A stretch of 26,649 nt of DNA from Saprospiraceae bacterium (GTDB lineage Bacteria; Bacteroidota; Bacteroidia; Chitinophagales; Saprospiraceae), in contig CANETR010000001.1 of NCBI GenBank assembly GCA_947441325.1, positions 1 through 26,649 of the forward strand, written 5' to 3'. A program made the position numbers and the translations under genes. Every line of letters begins with the position of its first letter. Within the stretch, counting starts at the first letter, position 1. The notes under the pieces are model-generated. The model did not search any database. It worked only from the letters and a program-made list of their open reading frames with translations, and was not told the DNA's origin. Below are positions 15,709 to 23,121 of the stretch, one piece after another.

Positions 15709-15769
15709 GACATCATTTTGAATAATTACTTCGTTAGAGTAAAACGATTCAGAAGATAAAAGTGTTGGC

Positions 15770-16789
15770 ATGAGAGCTTATTTAATGACAGATTTAAAGA
15801 AAATAGTAACGATATGGGCGTTTTTGCTCACATCTTTATCAGTTTGGGCGCAGGATCCTGTGTTCAGTCAGTTTTTTGCCGCTCCGCTTCAATTAAATCC
15901 AGCACTTAGTGGAACATCAGAAGCGCCAACCATTCATTTAAATTACAGGAATCAGTGGCCATTACTTTCTCAGGCCTATGCTACTTATGCAGCCTCTTAC
16001 AGTCAGTTAGCGCCAAAACTCAACAGTGGTTTTGGACTTTCTTTAATGTCAGATGTAGCTGGTAATGGTATTTACAATTCAACTCAGATAGGTTTTGCTT
16101 ATGCCTATAACCTACAATTTCAAAAAGACCTCTATTTGAGAATGGGGCTTGAGTCTAATTTCGTCAGCAAACGACTTTCCTGGGATAAATTAATCTTTCT
16201 TGATCAGTTAAATGTTGAGACCGGTGCATTCGATGCCAATGGTAACATAAATCCAACTTTTGAAACTCAGCCTAATTTAAACATCAATTATTTCGATTTC
16301 GGGTTTGGCGCCTTATTTTACAGTAAATACGTTTATGGTGGGTTTGCGCTCAAACATATTAATTCACCCAGAGAAGCCCTCATCAGACCAAATGCACAAT
16401 ATGATGAACTGCCAATGAGAATTAGCTTTCATGCAGGCGGACAAATTCCTGTATCGAAAAACAATAAATACAAAACGGCTACGTTTATATCTCCAAATAT
16501 ACTCTTTACCAAGCAGCGACAGTTCAAACAACTCAATATTGGTTCCTATATTCAACACGAATCTTTTTTTGGGGGAATTTGGTTCAGACATACTTTTACC
16601 AATAGCGACGCCGTTATATTGATGGCAGGTTATGAACTTAACTTTCTAAAAATTGCGTACAGCTACGATTTAACTGTCTCAAATTTGGGTGTTAACTCGG
16701 GAGGAGCACATGAAATTTCATTGATTTTTAACTTTAAAACAAAAAACAAAGGAACAAATTATAACGATTGTTTAAATTTATTTAGATAA
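15770..16789 (+). CDS. T9SS membrane protein, PorP/SprF family
   Basis: PorP/SprF proteins are outer-membrane barrels linked to T9SS; SprF is needed to secrete the adhesin SprB in F. johnsoniae, and PorP works with the PorK-PorN ring. This 339-residue protein has a signal peptide ending at SVWAQ, then the family signature QDPVFSQFFAAPLQLNPALSGT and NYRNQWP (about 27-61). Further hallmarks are the strand GFGLSLMSDVAGNGIYNSTQIGFAYAYN and the tail AYSYDLTVSNLG with GGAHEISLIFNF. The ATG at 15770 is used; an ATG at 15785 (five residues later) gives an equally good signal peptide. It stands between porU and gldJ. Bacteroidota often carry many paralogues, so porP cannot be told from sprF without comparison to the gldKLMN locus, which is not here. 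Confidence 0.92.
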   Translation: MRAYLMTDLKKIVTIWAFLLTSLSVWAQDPVFSQFFAAPLQLNPALSGTSEAPTIHLNYRNQWPLLSQAYATYAASYSQLAPKLNSGFGLSLMSDVAGNGIYNSTQIGFAYAYNLQFQKDLYLRMGLESNFVSKRLSWDKLIFLDQLNVETGAFDANGNINPTFETQPNLNINYFDFGFGALFYSKYVYGGFALKHINSPREALIRPNAQYDELPMRISFHAGGQIPVSKNNKYKTATFISPNILFTKQRQFKQLNIGSYIQHESFFGGIWFRHTFTNSDAVILMAGYELNFLKIAYSYDLTVSNLGVNSGGAHEISLIFNFKTKNKGTNYNDCLNLFR

Positions 16790-16803
16790 TCACAAATAAT
16801 TTC

Positions 16804-16811
16804 TATTTTTG
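16804..16811 (+). promoter_or_regulatory. Probable -7 box of gldJ
   Basis: TATTTTTG lies 14 nt after the stop of the preceding gene and 37 nt before the gldJ ATG at 16849. This suggests gldJ has its own start site besides any read-through. No -33 TTG stands at the ideal distance. Confidence 0.45.
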
Positions 16812-16848
16812 CGCAAGCCTTTTATTCAATAAAAAAAATTGCTTTCAG

Positions 16849-18390
16849 ATGAAAAAAATAATTTTGTTCGCGTTGGCTAGTTTGTTGATTGCCGCAACAT
16901 CCTGCAAAAAACGCGAAGAGCGCTCAAAAACAACCGGTTGGGGTTTCAACTCTCAGCAATGGGGAGGTTTTGAAAAACCACTGGACTACAAAGGTCAAAT
17001 GACTGGTCCAAACCTGGTTTTCATTGAAACAGGTACCTTTAATATGGGTATGACAGAAGAAGATGTAATGTCTGATTACAGAAATATTGCCCGTCGCGTT
17101 ACAGTTTCGGCATTTTATATGGATGAGACTGAAATTTCTAACCTCGATTGGTTAGAGTATATGCACTTCCTTATCCGTGTGTATCCAGAAATGCCACAAA
17201 TTTACATGCAGGCACTTCCTGATACTTTAGTATGGTTGGAAGAACTTTCATACAATGAACCATTTGTTGAAACATACTTACGTCACCCAGCTTATATGGA
17301 TTATCCTGTTGTTGGTGTGAACTGGCTTCAGGCGCAGGAATACTGCAAATGGCGTGGAGACCGTGTAAATGAAATGATTTTGATTGAGCAGGGTAAAGTT
17401 GATCCTACCTCTATCGAAGGACAACAGGGTGAAAATACTTTCAGCACTGGTTCATACCTTGCTGGACTATATGAGGCACAACCCGGTCCAAAACCAATGG
17501 TAAGTCCTACAGATGGTCAAGAGCGTCGTGTTCGTTTTGAAGACGGTATTCTTCTTCCTTCTTATCGCCTTCCAACAGAAGCTGAATGGGAATTTGCAGC
17601 ACTTGCACTCATTGGCAATCAAAGCTATTCAAAAGATGAGCGTATCACAGACCGCCGTATTTATCCTTGGAATGGAACAACTACCCGCTATCCAATGCAT
17701 GGTCGTTCACAAGGTTTGATGGTGGCTAACTTTAAACGTGGTCGTGGTGACTATATGGGTATGGCTGGTGCATTGAACGATAATGCACACATTACTGCAC
17801 CTGTACGTTCTTATGTGCCAAATGATTATGGTCTGTTCAATATGGCTGGTAACGTAAATGAGTGGGTTCAGGACGTGTATCGCCCAATGACATCTACTTC
17901 ATTACGTGATGTTGAAACACAGGATTTGAACTCTTTCCGTGGTAACGTATTCACTCAAATTGAGCGTGACGCTGATGGAAATCCTGTTGGTCGCGATAGC
18001 TTAGGCCGTTTGAAATACAAGGCACTTGATGATGAGCAAATCGCAGGTCGTCAAAACTTCCAAAAATCAAATGTTATCAACTATTTGGATGGTGATCAAC
18101 AATCTCGTTTGAACTATTCTGAATTGGATGATCAGACGAAACACATGTACGAGTTCGGAAAGCACTCACTCATTTCTGACAAAGCACGCGTAATCAAAGG
18201 TGGTTCATGGGCAGATAGAGCATATTGGCTTTCTCCAGGAGCGCGTCGCTTCATGGACGAGGACAAAGCTGCTTCTACAGTTGGTTTCCGTTGTGCAATG
18301 ACCCGCGTAGGTTCGCCAAAAGGAAATAGACTTCCTGGCGGAAATCAGATAAAAACAGGTAAACCAAATACCAGACGTACTTATAGATAG
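16849..18390 (+). CDS. gldJ: Gliding-motility / T9SS lipoprotein GldJ
   Basis: A 513-residue lipoprotein: the signal peptide ends in the lipobox AATSC (Cys19), followed by KKREE. The rest is a formylglycine-generating-enzyme (FGE/SUMF1) fold with GTFNMGM, FYMDETEISNLDWLEY, YPVVGVNWLQAQEYCKWRGDR, LPTEAEWEFAALAL, NDYGLFNMAGNVNEWVQDVY and the final KGGSWADRAYWLSPGARRF...TVGFRCAM. GldK shares this fold, but the SKTTGWGFN start, the YNEPFVETYLRHP segment and the position beside porU-porV match GldJ; in F. johnsoniae gldJ neighbours porU and porV, while gldK heads gldKLMN. GldJ is needed for gliding and for stability of GldK and so for T9SS function. CGT and GGT codons dominate, suggesting high expression. 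A GAAA-loop terminator follows. Confidence 0.9.
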   Translation: MKKIILFALASLLIAATSCKKREERSKTTGWGFNSQQWGGFEKPLDYKGQMTGPNLVFIETGTFNMGMTEEDVMSDYRNIARRVTVSAFYMDETEISNLDWLEYMHFLIRVYPEMPQIYMQALPDTLVWLEELSYNEPFVETYLRHPAYMDYPVVGVNWLQAQEYCKWRGDRVNEMILIEQGKVDPTSIEGQQGENTFSTGSYLAGLYEAQPGPKPMVSPTDGQERRVRFEDGILLPSYRLPTEAEWEFAALALIGNQSYSKDERITDRRIYPWNGTTTRYPMHGRSQGLMVANFKRGRGDYMGMAGALNDNAHITAPVRSYVPNDYGLFNMAGNVNEWVQDVYRPMTSTSLRDVETQDLNSFRGNVFTQIERDADGNPVGRDSLGRLKYKALDDEQIAGRQNFQKSNVINYLDGDQQSRLNYSELDDQTKHMYEFGKHSLISDKARVIKGGSWADRAYWLSPGARRFMDEDKAASTVGFRCAMTRVGSPKGNRLPGGNQIKTGKPNTRRTYR

Positions 18391-18412
18391 TATGTTGTTA
18401 AAAATATCTAAG

Positions 18413-18439
18413 AAGGCACGGGAAACCGTGCCTTTTTTT
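18413..18439 (+). terminator. Intrinsic terminator after gldJ
   Basis: AAGGCACGG (18413-18421) and CCGTGCCTT (18426-18434) form a perfect 9-bp stem capped by a GAAA tetraloop and followed by a T-run to 18439. It isolates the T9SS locus from the SDR gene. Confidence 0.93.
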
Positions 18440-18498
18440 ATTTAGAGTCAGGACTTTAAATAGTTATTAGTTTTATTTTTTCAATATGCATCTTAATT

Positions 18499-18529
18499 TT
18501 GCAAAGCAGTAAAAAAAGTTCTACTTTTG
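18499..18529 (+). promoter_or_regulatory. Promoter of the SDR-hppD pair
   Basis: TTG (18499-18501), 20 nt, then TACTTTTG (18522-18529) fits TTG-N19/20-TAnnTTTG. It puts transcription start near 18535, 40 nt before the ATG at 18575, and so argues against the in-frame TTG at 18527 as a start. A second, poorer -7 match, TAATTTTG, lies at 18494-18501. Confidence 0.58.
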
Positions 18530-18574
18530 CTAAAGCATTATACATCGAAAAAATTTCATATAAAATCTGATCAA

Positions 18575-19396
18575 ATGGGAAAATTTGCCGGAAAGACAGT
18601 ATTCATAACAGGCGCAAGCCGGGGAATCGGAAAGGCTATTGGCCTTCGTTTGGCACAGGAAGGTGCTAATATTGTTATTGGTGCAAAAACCACAGAGCCC
18701 CATCCTAAACTGGAAGGAACTATTTACTCAGCAGCCGAAGAAATAGAAAAAGCTGGAGGAAAAGCCCTGCCACTTGTCTTAGATGTACGCGATGAAGATA
18801 TGGCTAAAGAAGCAGTAGCCAAAGCAGTGGAAACTTTTGGAGGAATTGATATACTTATTAATAATGCCTCAGCTATAAGCCTTACCCCAACCGAGTTTAC
18901 CGAAATGAAACGTTACGACTTAATGCATGGCGTAAATGTAAGAGGAACTTTCCTCATGTCGAAAACCTGTTTGCCTTTCCTGAAAGAATCCAAAAATCCA
19001 CATATTCTTAATCTTTCTCCGCCGCTGAATATGGAAACCCGTTGGTTTTCTAATCATGTTGCTTATTCTATGACCAAATTTGGCATGAGCATGTGTGTAC
19101 TTGGTATGGCCGAGGAATTTAAAGATTTTGGCGTAGCGGTGAATGCGTTGTGGCCGCGAACTACAATTGCTACCGCAGCAGTAAAAAATCTGCTCGGCGG
19201 CGAAGAAATGATTGAAGCATCGAGAACCCCAGAAATAATGGGCGATGCAGCCTACTGGATTTTACAACGCGACAGTCGCGAATGTACCGGAAATTTCTTC
19301 ATCGACGATGAAGTATTAACCATGGAAGGCTGTTATGATTTTACTAAATACGCAGTAGATCCCAGCAAAAAGCCAATGCCTGATTTCTTTGTATAA
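18575..19396 (+). CDS. SDR-family oxidoreductase (HSDL2-like)
   Basis: A 273-residue NAD(P)-dependent short-chain dehydrogenase/reductase. The cofactor loop TGASRGIG is at 12-19, DVRDE at 70-74, and INNASA (about 95-100) is the NNAG-type motif. The catalytic set is Ser148 (in NLSPP), Tyr164 and Lys168 (YSMTK). NLSPPLNMETRWFSNHVAYSMTKFGMSM and the later ALWPRTTIATAAVKNLLGG resemble the SDR domain of human hydroxysteroid dehydrogenase-like protein 2, a group with bacterial members of unknown substrate. The domain stands alone here, without the C-terminal sterol-carrier domain of HSDL2. The start at 18575 follows from the promoter at 18499-18529. hppD follows after 45 nt, perhaps in one transcript; a link to tyrosine breakdown is only suggested by position. 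Confidence 0.88.
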   Translation: MGKFAGKTVFITGASRGIGKAIGLRLAQEGANIVIGAKTTEPHPKLEGTIYSAAEEIEKAGGKALPLVLDVRDEDMAKEAVAKAVETFGGIDILINNASAISLTPTEFTEMKRYDLMHGVNVRGTFLMSKTCLPFLKESKNPHILNLSPPLNMETRWFSNHVAYSMTKFGMSMCVLGMAEEFKDFGVAVNALWPRTTIATAAVKNLLGGEEMIEASRTPEIMGDAAYWILQRDSRECTGNFFIDDEVLTMEGCYDFTKYAVDPSKKPMPDFFV

Positions 19397-19441
19397 AATG
19401 ACACCTAACACACTATAATTATAACAAACAATTTATTTCTT

Positions 19442-20536
19442 ATGGAAAAGGATCAATTGCCATTGTTGGGCACCGATTATGTAGAGTTTTATGTCGGAAA
19501 TGCCAAACAGTCCGCACTTTATTATCAATCTGCTTTCGGTTTCGAACTTGTTGCTTACAGGGGGCTTGAAACGGGAGCTAAAGATCTCTGTTCATATGTA
19601 TTGCAACAGGGCAAAATACGCCTGGTATTAACTACAGCACTTGTTGAGAATCATCCGGTTGCCGAACATGTAAAAAAACATGGCGATGGTGTAAAAACCC
19701 TTGCACTTTGGGTTGATGATGCGGTGCAATCTTACAATACTGCAATTTCACGTGGTGCAAAATCGGCATTCGAACCGCAAATTCTTACAGACCAGCATGG
19801 TGAAGTAAAAATTGCCGGTATCTATACCTATGGCGAAACGGTGCATACCTTTGTAGAACGTAAAAACTATACTGGACCATTCATGCCTGGTTTTATGGCG
19901 AAGAAAAGTCTCATGGAGGTAAAACCAATCGGTCTGCTTTATGTCGATCATTGCGTTGGTAATGTAGGATGGGGGCAAATGAACGAATGGGTTGAATTTT
20001 ACCAAAAAGTAATGGGTTTCAATCTGCTCATAACTTTCGACGATAAAGACATTTCAACAGAATATACTGCTTTGATGAGTAAAGTAGTTTCCAACGGCAA
20101 CGGTTATGTGAAATTCCCTATCAACGAACCTGCCGAGGGGAAGAAAAAATCACAGATTGAAGAATATATCGATTTTTATGGTGGTGCCGGAGTGCAGCAC
20201 ATTGCTATTGCAACCAATGATATTATCAGTACTGTTGGTCAATTGCGTAAAAATGGTGTTGATTTTCTCTATGTTCCAGATAACTATTACGAAGATGTAC
20301 TCGATAGAGTAGGACATATTGATGAGGATTTGAATGAATTGAAAAAATTGAATATCCTGATCGATCGTGATGAAGATGGTTATCTGCTGCAGATTTTTAC
20401 CAAACCAGTACAGGACCGACCAACCGTTTTTTACGAAATCATACAGCGTAAAGGTGCAAAATCATTTGGTAAAGGTAACTTCAAGGCTTTGTTTGAATCG
20501 ATAGAAAGGGAGCAGGAATTGAGGGGAACGCTTTAA
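19442..20536 (+). CDS. hppD: 4-Hydroxyphenylpyruvate dioxygenase
   Basis: HPPD converts 4-hydroxyphenylpyruvate to homogentisate in tyrosine catabolism, using non-haem Fe(II) and O2. The 364-residue protein has the two vicinal-oxygen-chelate halves. The three iron ligands sit in YVDHCVGNV (H170), GVQHIAIAT (H253) and VFYEIIQRKG (E332). The C-terminal helix FGKGNFKALFESIEREQ is the active-site gate usual in this enzyme. Length and motif order are normal, which separates it from hydroxymandelate synthase, although that enzyme is close in sequence. Homogentisate dioxygenase and fumarylacetoacetase are not in the window. Intergenic repeats begin directly after its stop codon. Confidence 0.95.
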   Translation: MEKDQLPLLGTDYVEFYVGNAKQSALYYQSAFGFELVAYRGLETGAKDLCSYVLQQGKIRLVLTTALVENHPVAEHVKKHGDGVKTLALWVDDAVQSYNTAISRGAKSAFEPQILTDQHGEVKIAGIYTYGETVHTFVERKNYTGPFMPGFMAKKSLMEVKPIGLLYVDHCVGNVGWGQMNEWVEFYQKVMGFNLLITFDDKDISTEYTALMSKVVSNGNGYVKFPINEPAEGKKKSQIEEYIDFYGGAGVQHIAIATNDIISTVGQLRKNGVDFLYVPDNYYEDVLDRVGHIDEDLNELKKLNILIDRDEDGYLLQIFTKPVQDRPTVFYEIIQRKGAKSFGKGNFKALFESIEREQELRGTL

Positions 20537-20539
20537 TTA

Positions 20540-20655
20540 GACATCAGATGTGAGACATCAGATATGAGACTTGAGAATGGAGATTTGAGACTTGAAAAGC
20601 TTCTAAAGTCTAAAGTCTAGCGTATAGCATCTCAAGTCTGAAGTTTAGCATCTAT
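20540..20655. repeat. Intergenic repeat, copy A
   Basis: Made of short AGACTTG/AGACATC-type units, this element shares a 73-bp identical core (20551-20623) with copy B at 21335-21407. The core has a near-palindromic centre around AAGCTT (20597-20602), where AGACTT on the left faces AAGTCT on the right, so it can fold into a long imperfect hairpin. It lies between hppD and the PIN gene. Outside the core the copies diverge by base changes and a 7-bp unit difference. Confidence 0.88.
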
Positions 20656-20704
20656 TGTTGCATAGTAAAACATTCAAATATTTCTAAATTAAAAGTGAGA
20701 TTTT

Positions 20705-21169
20705 GTGAAGCAAAGAATTTATGTTGATACCTCTGTATTTGGGGGGAATTTTGATATTGAATTCTCTGATCATACAATCCCTTTATTTCAAAGGATAAAT
20801 TCAGGGGAATTTATCATGTTATTTTCGAGTATTACTCAAGAAGAATTGGATAAAGCTCCAGAAAATGTAAAAGATCTAATAAGACAAATAAAGTCAGAAT
20901 ATACAGAGTTTTTAGAATTGTCAACTGAGATTATTGAATTAGCAACTGAGTATATTTCAGCAGGCGTAGTAGGGAAGACCAGTTTTGCAGATTGTTTGCA
21001 TATTGCATTAGCAACTGTTTACCGGGCTGATTATTTAATTAGTTGGAACTTTAAACACATTGTAAACATTCAAAGAATAAGCGGTTACAATTCTATCAAT
21101 ATAAAATATGGATACAAAGTACTTGAAATAAGATCACCAAGAGAATTTGAAAAATATGAAGAAGACTAA
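20705..21169 (+). CDS. PIN-domain ribonuclease toxin (VapC-like)
   Basis: A 154-residue PIN domain. Acidic residues of the active site are visible at D8 (YVDTSV), E46 or E47 (TQEELDKA) and D96 (FADCLHIALAT). The usual fourth acid region reads ISWNFKHIVN, a variant I recall from many VapC-like proteins. PIN toxins cut tRNA or rRNA. The start is a GTG at 20705; an in-frame TGA at 20696 rules out anything longer, and no ATG follows before the first strand. The 3' end overlaps a 49-codon antitoxin-like gene by 14 nt, so the toxin comes first, the reverse of vapBC. The pair is bracketed by two near-identical repeats, which hints at transfer or recombination. AT content looks higher than in flanking genes. 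Confidence 0.85.
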   Translation: MKQRIYVDTSVFGGNFDIEFSDHTIPLFQRINSGEFIMLFSSITQEELDKAPENVKDLIRQIKSEYTEFLELSTEIIELATEYISAGVVGKTSFADCLHIALATVYRADYLISWNFKHIVNIQRISGYNSINIKYGYKVLEIRSPREFEKYEED

Positions 21170-21305
21170 AAAAAAATTTGATGCTGTGAAATTTATGAGA
21201 CGGCAAAGAGATAAGTTGAGTATGAAGCTGCTCAATATGTCTAAAGAAGAAATTCTTATTTATTTTAAAAAACGTAAAGCAATATCTTCGGTTCATCCAT
21301 CTTGA
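21156..21305 (+). CDS. Small antitoxin-like protein paired with the PIN toxin
   Basis: A 49-codon gene starting at the ATG at 21156, inside the last codons of the PIN gene in another frame, and ending with TGA at 21303-21305. The product begins MKKTKKKFDAVKFMRRQRDK and continues with LSMKLLNMSKEEILIYFKKR. The KFDAVK-MR--RDKLS---LNMS-EE-I pattern is one I recall from small proteins encoded next to PIN toxins, where it forms the toxin-binding helices. It is basic (many Lys/Arg) with no visible ribbon-helix-helix or AbrB DNA-binding segment, so autoregulation may work differently or be absent. Translational coupling through the 14-nt overlap would link its output to the toxin. Function is inferred from motif and position. 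Confidence 0.75.
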   Translation: MKKTKKKFDAVKFMRRQRDKLSMKLLNMSKEEILIYFKKRKAISSVHPS

Positions 21306-21315
21306 TCATAATTTC

Positions 21316-21440
21316 AGATATGAGATGTCAGATATGAGACATCAGATATGAGACTTGAGAATGGAGATTTGAGACTTGAAAAGCTTCTAAAGTCTAAAGT
21401 CTAGCGTCTATCATCTCAAGTCTCAAGTCTGAAGTCTGTC
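21316..21440. repeat. Intergenic repeat, copy B
   Basis: This is the second copy of the repeat at 20540-20655, in direct orientation. Its core 21335-21407 is identical over 73 bp, with the AAGCTT centre at 21381-21386, exactly 784 bp after that of copy A. It carries an extra upstream CAGATATGAGATGT-type unit and an extra CAAGTCT unit at 3'. Confidence 0.88.
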
Positions 21441-21555
21441 TAAAATCAATACTTTTTTTTATAAGCGCACAAAAAATTTTGTTTTGTAATTTTTATTTGC
21501 AAATTTTGTGGGCTTTCTGAATTAAGGCGGCATAGGCCTTGTTTTAAACAGCTAG

Positions 21556-21644
<89 letters not shown>

Positions 21645-21739
21645 AAAACAATGGATTTTTTTCTTGTTTTATATATTAAAATAAACTATTTAAACCTTAC
21701 GAAAAGTAATTTCGAAATCAGCAAAAACCGTTTTCAATT

Positions 21740-22597
21740 ATGAAAAATTTGTTCGCTCTGTTGCTTATTTTACTGTTCGGTGCAACAGTATGCAATAATG
21801 CAGTTTCTGCACAGGATTATTCTGGCAATCAACTTTTGGCTTTTCAGGATGCTAAAGACACAACAAAGTCTGAAACACAAGCTGAGCCTGTAAAGGAAGA
21901 TACTAAAGCCGAAGAACCTAAAAAAGAAGAAGACAAACCAAAGACTACTTTTTACCAAATGGTGAAAAAGTACTACATCGATGGTGGTTGGGAATTTATG
22001 TCATTGGTATTAATTACCTTGATTTTTGGTCTAGCCGTAGCAATTGAGCGTGTAATCACACTCAGTTTAGCTACAGTAAACACTAGAAAATTATTGGGTA
22101 AAATTGAAGATCACGTAAAGAATGGTGACATCGAAGGTGCACGTGAGCTTTGTCTTGCAACATCTGGTCCTACTGCTGAAGTTCTTGGCGAAGGTCTTCG
22201 TCGTGTTGATGATGGTATTGATGCCGTTGAAAAGGCAATTGTTTCTAACGGAAGTGTACAGGTAGGTCTTTTGGAAAAAGGTCTTGTATGGTTAGCGCTC
22301 TTTATCGCACTTGCACCGATGCTCGGGTTCTTGGGTACGGTTATTGGTATGATCTTCGCCTTCGATACAATCCAGGCTTCTGGTGATATCAAGCCTGATG
22401 AAGTTGCGGGTGGTATCAAAATCGCTTTGATCACGACTGTATTTGGTCTTATCGTTGCGATGATTCTACAAATTTTCTACAACTTGATTACCTCTAAAGT
22501 TGACACCCTTACCAATAAAATGGAGGATGCAACTATCAGCATGATCGATATTCTAATCGATAACGGTTATGCCAACGGTAGACCTCAGTCAAAATAA
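21740..22597 (+). CDS. exbB: MotA/TolQ/ExbB proton-channel protein
   Basis: The 285-residue ExbB-type stator forms the proton channel that powers TonB- or Tol-type envelope work. After a cleavable-looking signal peptide (ends NAVSAQ) comes a 50-residue Lys/Glu-rich periplasmic stretch, then three TM helices (about 85-105, 180-205, 227-250). The family signature LAPMLGFLGTVIGM, with conserved Thr200, and the last-helix Thr233 in ALITTVFGLIVA are present. The charged periplasmic N-terminus is common in Bacteroidota ExbB and absent from E. coli ExbB. It heads an operon with a four-TM protein and two ExbD proteins. GldL also uses a proton motor but looks different, with two TM helices. The tRNA-Ser ends 96 nt upstream. 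Confidence 0.93.
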   Translation: MKNLFALLLILLFGATVCNNAVSAQDYSGNQLLAFQDAKDTTKSETQAEPVKEDTKAEEPKKEEDKPKTTFYQMVKKYYIDGGWEFMSLVLITLIFGLAVAIERVITLSLATVNTRKLLGKIEDHVKNGDIEGARELCLATSGPTAEVLGEGLRRVDDGIDAVEKAIVSNGSVQVGLLEKGLVWLALFIALAPMLGFLGTVIGMIFAFDTIQASGDIKPDEVAGGIKIALITTVFGLIVAMILQIFYNLITSKVDTLTNKMEDATISMIDILIDNGYANGRPQSK

Positions 22598-22634
22598 GCA
22601 TTCACCCATTTTTTGAATATTAAATTATAAATTC

Positions 22635-23120
22635 ATGAAAGCAGCATATCTGTTTTTAAAAAAGCATGGGGTGAGTATAAGTTTCATTATAGGAACAATA
22701 CTTTCAGTGATTAGCATTGGTGCAATTGTTATTGGTTTTCCTGAGGGAGCAACTATGGAAGATTTGTACGGCACCAAAATATTTAACCCTGCACTGAACA
22801 TCAGTTATATACTTATAATAGCCACTTCTGTAGCAGCTATAATTGGTCCAGCAATTTATACTATTCTTTATTTTAGAGAATCACTTAAGCCGCTGATTAT
22901 GTTTGTCGCTGTTATTGGAATGTACTACATTTCAATTGCAATGGGAGCTACTCCAAATGCTGAGGAACTTACCTTCTATCGCGGAGTGGATAATGAGCAT
23001 TTAGGTGCCCCAACAATAAGATACATTGATGGTCTGATGATATTTACAGGCATAACAATCTTTTTAACCATGTGCTCATTGGTTTTCATGGGTATTTGGG
23101 GCATTATCAAACAACGCTGA
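22635..23120 (+). CDS. Four-TM protein of unknown function in the exbB-exbD operon
   Basis: I do not recognise a named family. The 161-residue protein has four hydrophobic helices (about 13-34, 55-79, 85-104, 131-156). A first extracytoplasmic-type loop contains GFPEGATMEDLYGTKIFNPALN, and a second loop between helices 3 and 4 (about 105-130) is polar with ELTFYRGVDNEHLGAP. It starts 37 nt after exbB, and its stop codon is followed after 1 nt by the ATG of the first exbD, so it is translated in line with the motor proteins. This makes a motor-associated membrane subunit the natural guess. There are no charged residues inside helices of the kind used for proton transfer in ExbD. Confidence 0.85.
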   Translation: MKAAYLFLKKHGVSISFIIGTILSVISIGAIVIGFPEGATMEDLYGTKIFNPALNISYILIIATSVAAIIGPAIYTILYFRESLKPLIMFVAVIGMYYISIAMGATPNAEELTFYRGVDNEHLGAPTIRYIDGLMIFTGITIFLTMCSLVFMGIWGIIKQR

Positions 23121-23121
23121 T

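Larger units (their letters stand above)
15464..15769. other. Divergent promoter region porU / porP-family gene
   Basis: This 306-bp AT-rich region separates the leftward porU-porV unit from the rightward PorP/SprF-gldJ genes and holds the promoters of both arms (15589-15619 minus; 15701-15708 plus). No small gene, hairpin terminator or clear operator was seen. Confidence 0.6.

Noticed and set aside
16849..18390. Calling the FGE-fold lipoprotein GldK/PorK
   Set aside because: GldK is normally followed by gldL, gldM and gldN, which are absent. The neighbours porU-porV and the internal motifs fit GldJ better.
20540..21440. A CRISPR array or insertion sequence formed by the two repeats
   Set aside because: There are only two long copies, no regular spacers, no cas genes, no transposase and no clear target-site duplication.
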